A stretch of DNA of 64,000 nt from Eudorina sp. 2006-703-Eu-15 (taxonomy: Eukaryota > Chlorophyta > Chlorophyceae > Chlamydomonadales > Volvocaceae), in contig BDSI01000092.1 in NCBI GenBank assembly GCA_003117195.1, forward strand, positions 132,001 through 196,000. Direction: 5' to 3'. The notes below the pieces were generated by a model. The model did not search any database. It saw only the letters and a list, made by a program, of their open reading frames with translations, and was not told the DNA's origin. Made by a program: the position numbers and the translations under genes. Shown here one piece after another: positions 1-10,953 of the stretch; position 1 is the first letter of the stretch; the number at the start of each line of letters is the position of its first letter.

Positions 1-854
1 CCTCCGTGAAGAGCAGTGAAGAGCACCCGGTCAGGTATGCCTGACGACGAGCAGGATCCCTTGGGTGAGCTCGCAATACCAGGGCGCCTAGCACAGGCCA
101 GACATGCCAGTGATAAGCCCCATGCCACACACGAACAAAGGCGCGAGGTCGCGACGAGTTCTCCAACCTCGTTTGAGCATACTTCGGGAGATCATCCGTA
201 GTTCTACTGCAGGTGCATACAGCGACTCAATTTGAGACATGCCTCCACTTCCAGTGCGACGCAGCTTGCCGCGCACGAAGCCTCGGCAGCCCCGAAAGCA
301 CCCCCCAATGTGCGGCGTTCCATGAGACATGGCGAAGAGCGGTTCTGGCACATACGATACCGCTGCGACGCGAGCATCTGCTCCGCCGTCATAAATAAGA
401 AATGTACAACACATACTTCGCCGTCCATTCTCCACCTTGACCGTAAAACCGGCGCACTGAATCTGAGCTAGCAACCTCCACTCCGCGATGTCAGTTTATC
501 ATCGCCCGCACCCACGGTCCACTACGGCAACCGTCGGATCATATCGTGGACGCGACCAGGCCGCCTATTGGCTGGCCCTCATCAGCGCATCTCCCCTGTG
601 CACACGCTCTGCGCCGCACCCAAGTCGCCTAGCACTTCAGCGCAACGCTGAACAAGCCTGAACGGACGCGACCACCTACTAACCCACCGGTCCCCTCCAC
701 AAGCTTCCCGTTACTGGTAAAGCCCGACGCTCCCGACCCATGTCGCCTGTGGATCAACATGCGTCGCGCACAACCCTCTCTGTTCCCTGACCCGCTGCAT
801 GACCCCCACGCCTGTGCCGCACCTATCCACAACCTATCCCCGCCCACGCCACGC
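1..854. other. No gene seen; downstream flank of the PfkB kinase
   Basis: I see no exon-like stretch on either strand. It lies 3' of the minus-strand kinase and probably holds its 3' untranslated region, but no TGTAA polyadenylation signal was found on that strand. Confidence 0.4.
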
Positions 855-3800
855 TCACGCTGCTGCGCTCAGCTGTCGGCTTTGCCCCTGGTCCCTCGCC
901 TGTCTGTGCGCTAGCACCTCCCGCAGCAGCTCCTGCGCTCGCGAGAACGCGGCCCGTTGCTCGAGCTCGCCGCCGCCCGCAGCACCCGCTGCGCCCTCCG
1001 CCAGCAGTGCCAGCACCTTCTCCAGCCTCGCCACGTTGCGCCCCGCGCCGCGGCCGGTGGCGGTCGCGCCGCCCACGGCGTTGGCCAGCGCCAGCGTCGC
1101 GTCCGCTGGCCAGCCGCGCGTGAAGCCCATCACCACCGCGGCGGCGAAGCTGTCCCCGCAGCCGACCGTGTCCACCACCTCCACCTGCCGGACCAAGATA
1201 GGCACAGCGTGTGCGCAGGTGCGTCACGAGAGGTAGAGTTCCGACATGGGTCACGGATACGCTTTGACACAGCGTCGGAGGGCCCACAACCTTCAGCCTT
1301 CCCGCCACTCAACTCCAATGCCATCGGACTCTCGGCCAGTTCTGATGAGGTGGTGGTCCGATCGATGGGTGCCCTGGGGCCTTGCGGCAGACGGCCACCG
1401 CAGCAGACAACGCAGTGACGGACACCATGCTGCTCCCGGTCCCCGTACGAGCCGACTTCCGTTGCTCATGCCCGCCCCCACGATAACCGAACGGCCGACC
1501 TGGAAGAAAGCCTAGACTCGAAGCACCTCCTCACCTTGACCGACCCCATCCGCGTCGTCGTCGACGCGACCGCTGCCGCCGCCGCGCCGCTGTCGCCGCT
1601 TGTACTGCAGCCGCACCCGCCGTCCGCATTTTTACCGTGACTGCTGCCGTTGCCATTGCCATGGCCATGGCCGTTGCCGTTACCGTTACCGGTGGAGGTG
1701 GCGCCGCGGCTGCCGCTCCGAGCGCACAGCAGCGCTCCCTGTGCGCCCATCTTGACCACCACCCACTGCGCCCGCGCCCCCGGCCGTGCCAGCACCCACT
1801 GGGCAGCTGCCTCCGGGTCGTCCAACCCGGTCACCACCCGGGCCTCCTCCTGGGGGGGGCCCCGGAGCAGCAGGGTGGAATCACGGTACGGCAGCGACAC
1901 AAGTCATGTACGGCAGAGCGAAGCACGTGACACATGGCCCAGCGTACCGTGTTTGGCAAGATACGCCGGGTGTGGACACCGCGCAACCCCACGCGGATCC
2001 GGATCCGCCGGGTGGGCAGCGCGGGTCTAGACAGGGCTAGATTCGGATCCTGAACGCTGGATATACCGAGAGCAGGCTTCTCCCCTTCGCGTGTCAACGC
2101 TCAGATAAGTGCTGTGCGCGGCAGTCCGTGCGCCCACGGAGGGCCTGTGCTGTCCTTTACTGCTGCGCTGAACTGAAACGAATGGCACGCGCTCTCTTCT
2201 CACCGGGCTCATTGCGGGGGCTCGATCCCCTGCGCCCAAGGAGCAGCGGTCGCCCCCCGATGCCCGGATTCCCCCGCCGGCTCACCTGACACCCAGCCAG
2301 CAGCCCCAGTGCCATGCGCGACCGCAGTCCCAACACCATCCCAGCCGGTTCTCCCACCCGCGAACCCCACCCACCTCCGTCATCAGCACCACCGCGCTCA
2401 GGTCCAGCAGCAGGTCCAACGCCGCCCTGCGGGGTCCCTCCAACATAGTCTGACAGCGGGGACCTGGATTAAATGACCAGCCGGGAAGCGCCAGAGGACA
2501 GACAGCCGGGTGGGGGCCGGCGTCAAGTGAAAGCCAGGAGCGGCCGGGCAGCGGACAGCAGTGCGCCAGAGGACAGCGGCTGGGCAGAGGACAGCAGTCG
2601 TAGCGGCATTGACTGGACGCGCGCGTATGCCCGGCCCACAGCCCATGGCCCGGTACGGCAGCCGCCCAGGTGGGTTACCCCAAGGTCCTGGTGTCCCCCG
2701 CAGCAGAGCTCATGCCACTTGCACCCTCCGCTCCCTTCCCGTACAGCACATGCCACCCGGTCGCCCCCGCCATTTGCCGTACCTGGGTCGAAGAAGATGG
2801 CCGCGCCGTGTCGTATGGCATCACTGCAGGCGGCCTGTACCGCCTCCAGAGGCAGCTCGTCGAAGATGAAGCCGTTGGTGAACACGGCGCGCGAGGCCCG
2901 CAGCACCTGCAGCCCCGACACGCGACCGACGCGGCGCCCATTTACACGAATGGTTACGAAACATACCCCGAAGCTACCACGACCCAGAAGAGGCAGGGAG
3001 ACGGCAACGGGCGGTACAGGCGCAACAGAGCTGGCAGCACAGCGGCAGCATCAAGCCACCCCACCATTCAAAGAGGACGCCGTTAGATGGCTCGAGTCAC
3101 TGCTACTGTCCATTCTTCACCGGACCTTTGCCCTGGCAGCCAACGCACTTCATTGTTGCCTACCAACTTCCGCTACCCAACCGTCCAAGTTGTCATCCAA
3201 CGACGCGCAGATCATTACCCGCACGTCCACTCCATGCTGCCGCCGCCAGTCGCACCTGGGTGGCCTCCCCCGGCAGCGTCCTGATGCCCTGCAGCAGCGG
3301 CCAGGGCCCGAAATCGTAGCGACTGCAGAAGGCGTGTCTGGAGGCCGGGTCCACCAGCACGAAGCAGATGAGGGTGGAGTTCAAGTGGGCGTCATTGCTG
3401 CCACCGCCGCCGGTCGCAGACGCCACCGCATCAGGCGTCGAAGCCGCCGCCCCATGGGAGGCTCCGCCGTTGGCACAGCAGCCGCTGGTGCTGGTGCTGG
3501 TGCTGCTGTCGTGCGGCGCGGGCTGCTCCAAGTGCATCGGCGCGATCCGGGTGGTAGCCTGCACGCCTTCCCCCTGCGGCGCAGCGGATTGGGGAAGAGG
3601 TCGGCTTGTTCCGGGCCGGAGGGCTAGGCGCCGTGGAGGAGATCCCCCCGGAATGAATGATTCGGGCATAAGGGGCCACCGGCAACAGCCGAAGCCCATG
3701 TACACGGCCTTTGGGTCGCATGGGACAACTCGAATCGACTCGGCCCAGTCCCTCCCTCCCGGTGGCTGAGGCCTCTGAGCGCATGGGGATGGGGCTGAGC

Positions 3801-5962
3801 GGCAGCGCAGCCCGCACCAGCGCGTGCCAGGTTTGTCAGCGGCCCCGACAGCCAGCTCAATCAGGTCAGCACCATATCGGCCACCGCTGGCCGCGCGGAG
3901 TTGTTTTCTGACATTCCGCACCTCCCGCGTCACGGCCCCGGAAACTGCTCCACGCCGACGGCCCCGACCTCGCGACGGCGCACCGCGCCTCACCCACCCG
4001 CAGCACTTCGTCCATAAACTCGCCGTACACGTCCGAGCCGATGTGTCCCACACTCGCCACCCGCAGCCCCAGCCGCGCCGCCGCCACCATGAAGTTACAG
4101 TTGCCGCCCACCTGCACTCCAACGGTTAGTACGGCACACAGGAGCAGATACGGTAGTGATAGTGGTCCCATGGCGCAGTGGGGGGCGCCCTCTCTTAGGC
4201 CCTGCCTCATGTACGAGGAACCGCCAGGTCAAAGACATGTGGGGCGGTGCGGGATGGCGCTGTGGGGTCCAACTGAAGTGTCGCATGTGTGGGTAATGTG
4301 GCTATGCAGGTCGTCTGGGCAGGCTGAGGTGGGGAACTTCATGGCTTCCCCAGGTGCCGTGAACCCCCGGCCGGTTCGTTTGGGTTTCTTTCTTTTTTCA
4401 ATTTAACTCCCGGCCGCACTGCCGCCTTCCTCCGCCTGTTCCTGTGCGCAGCTCTGGCCTGCCCGGGCTCTGCGCAGCTCTGGCCTGCCCGGGCTCTGCG
4501 CAGCTCTGGCCTGCCCGGGCTCTGCGCAGCTCTGGCCTGCCCGGGCTCTGCGCAGCTCTGGCCTGCCCGGGCTCTACGCAGCTCCTCTAGGGCTTGAAGT
4601 TGGGCTGAGGCACGTTCCCCTGATGCCCTGGGCCAACTCGCCCAGCCACCCAGCCAGCCCGGCAGATTTGGATGGGAGCGATTCCATTTGCCCAGGAGCA
4701 TACGGCTGCTCAGCTCCGACATAACCCTTCTGTGCATCCGCAGCCGCAGGCCCCACCCCCAGCTCCCAGCCCGTCCTACCTCCCACAATGACTTGTCCGG
4801 GGGCGACGCGGTCAACGTGTCCAATAGCGGCCGCCTGACCCGCGGGTCGGCCGGCGGGAGCTCCTCCAGAGCCAATACCGCATCTGTCGAGGGATTTCAG
4901 GGCCACAACGCACATCGACACGTGCCATGTCTTCATCACTCGCCGCGGCGGAAGAATCGCTGACGCCGCATCGGGATGTGATGTGGGTTCCAGCCCGACA
5001 TGGAATGCGCGGCGATGCGGAGGACCCATGTGGGGCCTAGGGTTCAGGACCGGTGATCTCGCGCCCAGGCAGGGCGGTAGGCCGGGAGGCCGGGCAGAGC
5101 CGCAGCCGGAGCCATCAGCTGGGATCCACGCCGGGACATGGCGAGGCTGCATCCACGCCGGGACATGGCGAGGCTGCATCCACGCCGGGACATGGCGAGG
5201 CTGCATCCACGCCGGGACATGGCGAGGCTGCATCCACGCCGGGACATGGCGAGGCTGCATCCACGCCGGGACATGGCGAGGCTGCATCCACGCCGGGACA
5301 TGGCGAGGCTGCTGGGTTGCCGGTGGCCATAACCGCAGCTGGTGCGAGTAACGGCAGAGGCAAGACCAGGGGCGATGCTGGCACACGTGTCTAGTGGCAT
5401 CAAGGCTTCATCCGAAGTTGTAAGTGTGCGTGCGGCGACAGCATGGCACTAGGAAGAGTCGTGCTTGTTCCATGACACCATCCGAAGCAGCTTCCTGCCG
5501 CGTCTACTAATCCCGCTCCGGCGCGATTTGCCAGGATCGGGCGCTTCCGGGATAGTCGGCGTTGGCATGCCGCTGTGAGGGGAATATGACCACAGGCCAT
5601 GTGAGGCTGGTGCCCGCATCAGATGCCGCCGCTGTGCCGTGCTTTGATTGCGTGTAGGGTATTTGTCATGCACAGCGGTCTCACTCTGAGATCCTGGCCT
5701 TACCAACACACAAGTTCCCGAAGCCCACAACGTCGATGTCCTGCCTCGGCGACACCGCCCGGGCCACCAGCGCGCCGTTCCTGCTGACGTTATTAGGTGA
5801 TACGTGTCCTTTATATCTACAATGTTGCGATGAGTCCATGTTCGGCAACGCGCAACACAGTCTGCTGCCGACTGTCGGAGCTGCCGCCAAGCGCTGCCCT
5901 TGTCGCTGCTGGCCATGTCGCCCCGCCTGAAAGCAAGAAGTATGTACTTGACTATGCAACAT
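855..5962 (-). CDS. PfkB-family carbohydrate/nucleoside kinase, eight exons
   Basis: Exons, in coding order: 5962-5704, 4883-4780, 4111-3998, 3573-3256, 2906-2783, 2463-2375, 1849-1535, 1184-855. All joins keep phase and give about 550 residues. The family transfers phosphate from ATP to a sugar or nucleoside. Visible marks: DVVGFGNLCVDAVLALEELP at the start of the fold, the glycine-rich VGGNCNFMVAAARLGL substrate-site motif, IFFDPG in the middle, and the C-terminal signature DTVGCGDSF, whose second Asp is the catalytic base. It looks closest to plant pfkB-like proteins of unknown substrate rather than to adenosine kinase or fructokinase. Exon 7 carries a Gly/Asn/His low-complexity insert between the ATP-site strands. 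The N-terminus is unsure: a good acceptor (ttgctttcag) lies about 25 bases inside exon 1, so an upstream exon with an organelle presequence is possible. Confidence 0.85.
4445..4574. repeat. 26-bp minisatellite, five copies, in kinase intron 2
   Basis: Five tandem identical 26-base units, each beginning tgcgcagctctggcctgccc, followed by a decayed sixth. The array lies inside the intron between kinase exons 2 and 3. Confidence 0.95.
5124..5312. repeat. 27-bp minisatellite, seven copies, in kinase intron 1
   Basis: Seven perfect tandem units of 27 bases (unit begins atccacgccgggacatggcg). Because 27 is a multiple of three, the array is open in several frames and gives spurious nonapeptide-repeat proteins on both strands. 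It lies within the first kinase intron. Confidence 0.97.
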
Positions 5963-6337
5963 GGTATGGTGCGCCCTCGAGCTCGTGGTCACCAATCGGA
6001 TGCTCGGCGCGCGTTAACTGTGCTAACTACAACTTCTGCGGGAGGGTTATGGTGGTTGCAGTATGGCCAAAGAGACGTAGTACAATGAAAATACGACCCG
6101 ACCAGAATACCCTGGCAAATTTCGGTGGTCGGTCGCAAGTAAAACGATCGAGAAGCACCGGCAAGAACCACCCGTACGGACATGCGAACCTCTCAAATGG
6201 AATCGGGAGTTGGAGCTGCATGTAAATGATTTAAAAGTTAGTCTGCCTACTCTGTTCGGTTTGATCAATTGCTGCATCTTCTCTATTACGGCCAAGTAGG
6301 GTAACAATGCAAGTGGTCCGCAGACTCCATCCTCCTT
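5963..6337. promoter_or_regulatory. Divergent promoter region of the kinase and CBM48 genes
   Basis: The two genes are transcribed away from each other here, so about 375 bases or less must hold both promoters and 5' leaders. No convincing TATA box was found. The stretch is AT-richer than its flanks. It may be shorter if either gene has a further 5' exon. Confidence 0.35.
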
Positions 6338-9300
6338 ATGGTCGTCCAGACCCACATCCACCAAGCGTCATTTCGGCACCAATTTCCTCGCGACAATTGC
6401 ATGTGCGTTTCGGTGCTTGTTGCCGGAGTGTCGGGGGACTGCACCCAACTGACAGTTGACGTTCGGACGTCGTCCCTCTCTGCACTGGCACGACAGGGCC
6501 CCACCTGCCGCTCCAACTCGGTGGCAAATGCGGAGGGGCGCTCTTCTAGCGAGGCTTCGACTTCGGGCCGCTCGCTTTCGGTGTGTTCGCGCACGACGGT
6601 GGACACCCGCCCAAATGCATGGCACCGACACCCACCCTCATCAACCTTTTTCAGGCAAAGGATAAACTGGACTTGATTAACAAAGCGAAAGAGCGACGGC
6701 TGGAGGTCCTAACTCAGGACGGGTCAAACCCGTACAAGAGTGGCGCGCCCGGGATCGTCGACGTCCGGGTACGTTCTCCTGCTGCCAAGATGGCTCTAAA
6801 CTCCTGACGATGAGCTTCACGAGCAATACGTACCGGCCATCTGGCAGCCTTGCCGTTGCCATTCGTGCGAGAAGACGGGGCCTTGCACATAAGACAAAGA
6901 TCCCGTCGTGCAAGGCACCCCTGGGGTCCCGCTCCTGCGCCTCTGGAGTTCAGATTCCTGAAAGCGACAGGCGTGTTGAGGCCCGGCAATCACATGTGTA
7001 GAGGCAATAATATGTGCCAATGGCGTAAGGCACGGCAAATCGGCACGTCGCCTTCCCTTGCGTCCGACCCATGGGACACCAGCCCCAAGCGGCGACCCTT
7101 CCGCGGTGATATCGATTCCCCTGCAAAAGACGGGTCCTTGCGCGTTTCACCTGCAAAAAACGAGGTCAACATCTATCCCTGAGATTTGTGACTTCACCTT
7201 TGGATGGGCCATACGGTATCATGGGCCGACGGCCGGCCGTGCCTTCTGACTGCCCCTATTATGATGTATATGATGAGCAACTGAATCGTTGACCTGACCC
7301 CTGGCCCTGGCCCCTGATGGTCCCTGCCGCCGTCCCCTCTCCTCCCCAAATACCGCAGCTATATCAGTCTGCGGTGGACTCACAAAAGCGAATGAGCGCG
7401 AAGCTAGCCGAAGCGAACGCGGTGCGCAGTCGGGCGGGCGGGCGGGCGGACGGCTCCAGGATCCATGACAGGCAGCGGCGGCTGGTGGTCACAAGGCCAT
7501 CAGCAGGAACGGGTTTGAAGGGGCGGACGGCGGGACGGGCAGTGACGCGCGGTGCGACAATTTTTTCAATTTTTGGTACTTCGTGAATATTTTTATAATT
7601 AAAGGTTCGCGCATTCGTGAAGCAAAACACTGGCGACTTAGTGGCCCCCAACCTGAGGCGCTGGTTTTCCAACCGGGTCCTCCACCGTGTGCCGCCGCGC
7701 CCTTCATGGCCTTCCGCCACACCACCACCACCACACCGCCTGCCGGCTGCCTGACTGCAGCACCTGACCTTCCTAGAGCGTCGCATAGAGGAGGCTAACA
7801 AGGATCTGGAGGATGCGGCGGCCTTCCTTAAAAAGGTAACTTCCAGTCCGAGCGCGGCGCTGCGCGTGCATCGGTCCCGCGCGACGAGGTCCCGCGCCGC
7901 CATGTCCTTCCTGCATGGCATGGCAGGGCGGAACGGGGTCTCGTTGCGTGGGACCTACGCACCCCTTGTGCTGGACCCGTCAGCCGCATCACTCATCCCA
8001 CAGCGCCCAGCGTATTGCGGCCAACCATCCATCAGGTACCTGCACGGGTTGAATGATGGCCCTGGCGGCTGGGGTTCCAGCGCAATAGGCCATTGGGTTC
8101 GGGGCTCCAGTCCGTCTTCGAGACCATACCAGCGCCCCCCAAGCAGACCTGACCGGCACCTTTCCCTTCGCGTGTGGTTGTGCGGTGAGGAGGAGCAGCC
8201 GGCTGTCACCGGTGGCGGCCCCTCCCCCCGAGGACCCCGTTGTAACCTGACTCCCGCAAACCGCACCTCTGGAGTGCCTGGGTCCCGAGCCCAAGTCCAA
8301 ACTTGACACCTGCTCCCCCGCTCCCCCCTCCCGGAGACCCCGTGTGTGCCCTCTCGGTCCCCTCCCGAAGTCCCCCTCCCGCCACGACCCCGTCCGCTCC
8401 TCCCGCGACCTCCAGGTTGCCATGGAGTTCGGGAACACCAGCCGTCAGGTCGAGTCTACAGCCGCCGCGGTGCGGTTCGGTGTGGACAAAGAGGACGCAG
8501 TATCCAAGCTGGTCAAGCTGTGCGAGCGGTTGGAGGCGCTGGAGGCGTCGGTGCAGGTGCGGCGGGGCGCGCGGGAGAGGGGCGCCGGGGGGGAGCGCGG
8601 ATCGACTGGGAGCTGCCCCGCCGCTGGGCGCGCGTTGCAGCCGTGTGCGAACACGGTTGAGGAGGTTAAAAAGAAAACGGTTGGGGGGTTGGCTGGGCAG
8701 CGCTGCGAAAACCTGGAAGAGGTGCGGGGTGCAGGAATTGTCAGACGACTGGAGGGAATGTAGGACGTCGTGCTCTAAGTGGAGGGCGGGTACCTCGAGG
8801 TGCATTGACGCTCGGAGGTGAGAGGCAGGCGGCAGGGCATGCAGAGAGCGCCGGCAGGACATGCCACGGATTGGAGTTGCGCTGGCTGGAGGAGAGGGGG
8901 CCGCTTCCCGCTTCGCGATGCCGTTTGTGATGACGCGGTGGCGATGACGAGGGTGCTGGCCTGCAGGCGTCCAATGCAGCGCCTTACTGGCCTTCGACGG
9001 ACGTGCTGCTCCGGCGTGGCGGCACTACGTTGCCTCCCTGGGCACTGGGGCAGCTTCACTTCCCGTCCACCCGGCACCGCTGCCGCCGCCGCCGCTGCCG
9101 GTCCCGCGCACCTGCAGGCGCAGCGTGAGGCCTTCGCCAAGCGCGTGCCCAAGCGGGTGCCCGTCGCTTGGGTGGGCGTGGCGTCTGAGGTGCGGCTGAT
9201 GGGAGACTTCGACGGCTGGACGCGCGGCTTCGAACTGTCGGCCGCAACGATCGACTCGGACGGCGTGATCCGTACCTTCGAGGCCAATGTGCCACTGCTG

Positions 9301-10070
9301 CCGGGGCGCTACAGGGTCAAATTCCAAGTGGACGGGGGATGGCGGCTCGCGAGCGACTGGCCCACAGAGAACGACGAGCTGGTAGGGTACATTGGGGGGT
9401 TTGGGGCCTGTGGGGGTTCGTTGGGTGGTTGGGGCTTTCGGCGTTTGGGCAAGCGTTTTATGACCTTGGTTCAGGGGAGGAAGAAAGAAACGGGCACGAG
9501 GGCTGGGAAGGTCCGCGGCTGGCAGGGTTTCGCTGGGGCAGTGGGGATGGCAAGTGGGAAATGGCAGTGCGGCGGAGTGGGAATGGGCGGCCGCGCGGTG
9601 AAGACGCGCAGTGAGGGCGTGGGGGATGTCTGTGTGGCGTCACGGGGACGTCCCGTGTGTATTTCCGGAGTCCACATGTCCGAGGGGGCGCACTCCGGAA
9701 AACACACGCGGGCGCGGCAAGACCGCCACGAGGGAATGGTAGAGATCACGGGGCGTGGGGGGGGGGGGCCGCGGGCGGGCCGCCAGGCCCTGGGTCACCA
9801 GCATCCACCGTAAGGACCATCCATATGCTCGACATTGCGTCTTTTTTCGTACCGGCACGGACTCTCTACACGTGACCGGCCTTAGACTCTCAAGCCGTAA
9901 GTCGATCCAACTGATGTAGGCAGAAGTTTGCCGAAGGGCAGCAGGCCAACTGGCAGGTACGATTGACTCGCAAACTGCACCGCCTTGACTCGCAAACTGC
10001 ACCGCCAACCGTCGCCGCTGTTCACGTGACCATGCAGGGCGAGACAAACAGCATTTTGATGGTTAACTGA
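6338..10070 (+). CDS. Coiled-coil protein with C-terminal CBM48 domain (PTST-like)
   Basis: Exons: 6338-6580 (tentative first exon), 6655-6768, 7761-7835, 8416-8556, 9118-9381, 10038-10070; all joins are phase 0, giving about 289 residues. The middle exons encode charged helical sequence (INKAKERRLEVL, LERRIEEANKDLEDAAAFLK, KLVKLCERLEALEASVQ) consistent with a coiled coil. The fifth exon is an AMPK-type glycogen-binding fold: VAWVGVASEVRLMGDFDGW, then LLPGRYRVKFQVDGGWRL, and the last exon supplies its final strand GETNSILMVN before TGA. A coiled coil followed by a C-terminal CBM48 is the layout of plastid PROTEIN TARGETING TO STARCH proteins, which bring starch synthases to glucan; that role is inferred. 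The first exon is Ser/Arg-rich and could be a transit peptide, but its ATG is a guess. Easily missed: the final exon codes for only ten residues. Confidence 0.75.
9963..10006. repeat. 22-bp direct repeat, two copies
   Basis: Two perfect adjacent copies of a 22-base unit (ttgactcgcaaactgcaccg plus cc) at 9963-9984 and 9985-10006, in the last intron of the CBM48 gene. Confidence 0.9.
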
Positions 10071-10360
10071 CTGCCGCGAGGGTCAGGCTGTCATCGACGC
10101 AGCTGCGACCGAGATGTCCGAAGCGAGCGGCGTGCCGTATCTGGCGTTGACGATACCATTTGGGCCAACACAATTTGAGCACCAAAATTACGTGCATTCT
10201 TCAACACTTGGTGAATGGCGGCGACGGACTAAGAAATGACGAACGGTGAAACGAGGCGCAACACCCCAGGGCTGAGCGTGGCAACGCGGTGGAGGTGCTG
10301 CGGAAAGCTGTTCTCGATATTATTTCAGATAAAACGCGTATGTTCTTCGAGATCCTCTTG

Positions 10361-10365
10361 TGTAA
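10361..10365 (+). terminator. TGTAA polyadenylation signal of the CBM48 gene
   Basis: First TGTAA after the TGA at 10068, giving a 3' untranslated region of roughly 300 bases, as is usual in volvocine algae. Confidence 0.55.
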
Positions 10366-10370
10366 TTGTT

Positions 10371-10953
10371 TCGGAAATGTCGGAAGCTCGGCAACCTCGC
10401 GACTCTGGGAGTCCGGAAAAATTGGCGCCGGCCTGAAGTGGCTTGTCGTCAGTGGTCGCAATGTGCATCGTTTCTGTATCCGGACGAAACGCGTGCGCTT
10501 GCTCCTGGTCCAGCACACGCACGGTACAAAGTAAGTGGGATGCAATTGGGTTAACGTGCAGGCTCCATTTGCAGGCACTAATACACAGCAGCGTTTTGCG
10601 TGTTCTTTGTTCAAGGAAAGAGAATCATGTCGACCTGCTCCAGTACGACAAATGAACGGCATCTAGAAATTTCTCTCATTGGGAGCTAAGAGTGGCTGCA
10701 ATGACCTGTACATACTTTTGGCATGCTTTACAATTAACTCTGTGCACCAACTTAACATTTTACGACATAATTGGTACTATGAAATTTTGTACTGGGGCGT
10801 TTCCCACATGAGGATTTTTATAAACAGCATACAATCCTGAAAGTGACTACGTTTACATTGCTGTTTCAGTATTCTATCTTCATTGGCTTGTTTCCTGGCA
10901 TTGCTTGTTGACTTATTCGTCGTCCCAAGCGGTTGGAGAGCAAGGTAGTAGCC
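10371..10953 (+). promoter_or_regulatory. Intergenic region and promoter of the heat shock factor gene
   Basis: A TATA-like tttttataaac lies at about 10815-10824, some 130 bases before the heat shock factor ATG. A short inverted GAA-TTC pair (gaaatttc, 10666-10673) matches the two-unit core of a heat shock element. The stretch is AT-richer than the coding DNA. No gene seen. Confidence 0.5.

Noticed and set aside
2473..3627. 384-residue plus-strand open frame
   Set aside because: Antisense shadow of kinase exons 4-6 and their introns; no domain, composition driven by GC bias.
5124..5312. CRISPR-like regular array
   Set aside because: Units are directly adjacent with no unique spacers, in a eukaryotic intron; it is a minisatellite.
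4983..5403. Several open frames with repeated nonapeptides (for example CIHAGTWRG)
   Set aside because: Produced by the 27-base minisatellite, open in many frames on both strands; it lies in an intron.
9782..9900. Coding continuation of the CBM48 exon past 9381
   Set aside because: The open frame there is Gly/Arg-biased read-through of intron sequence; the exon at 10038 supplies the expected last strand of the fold and a stop.
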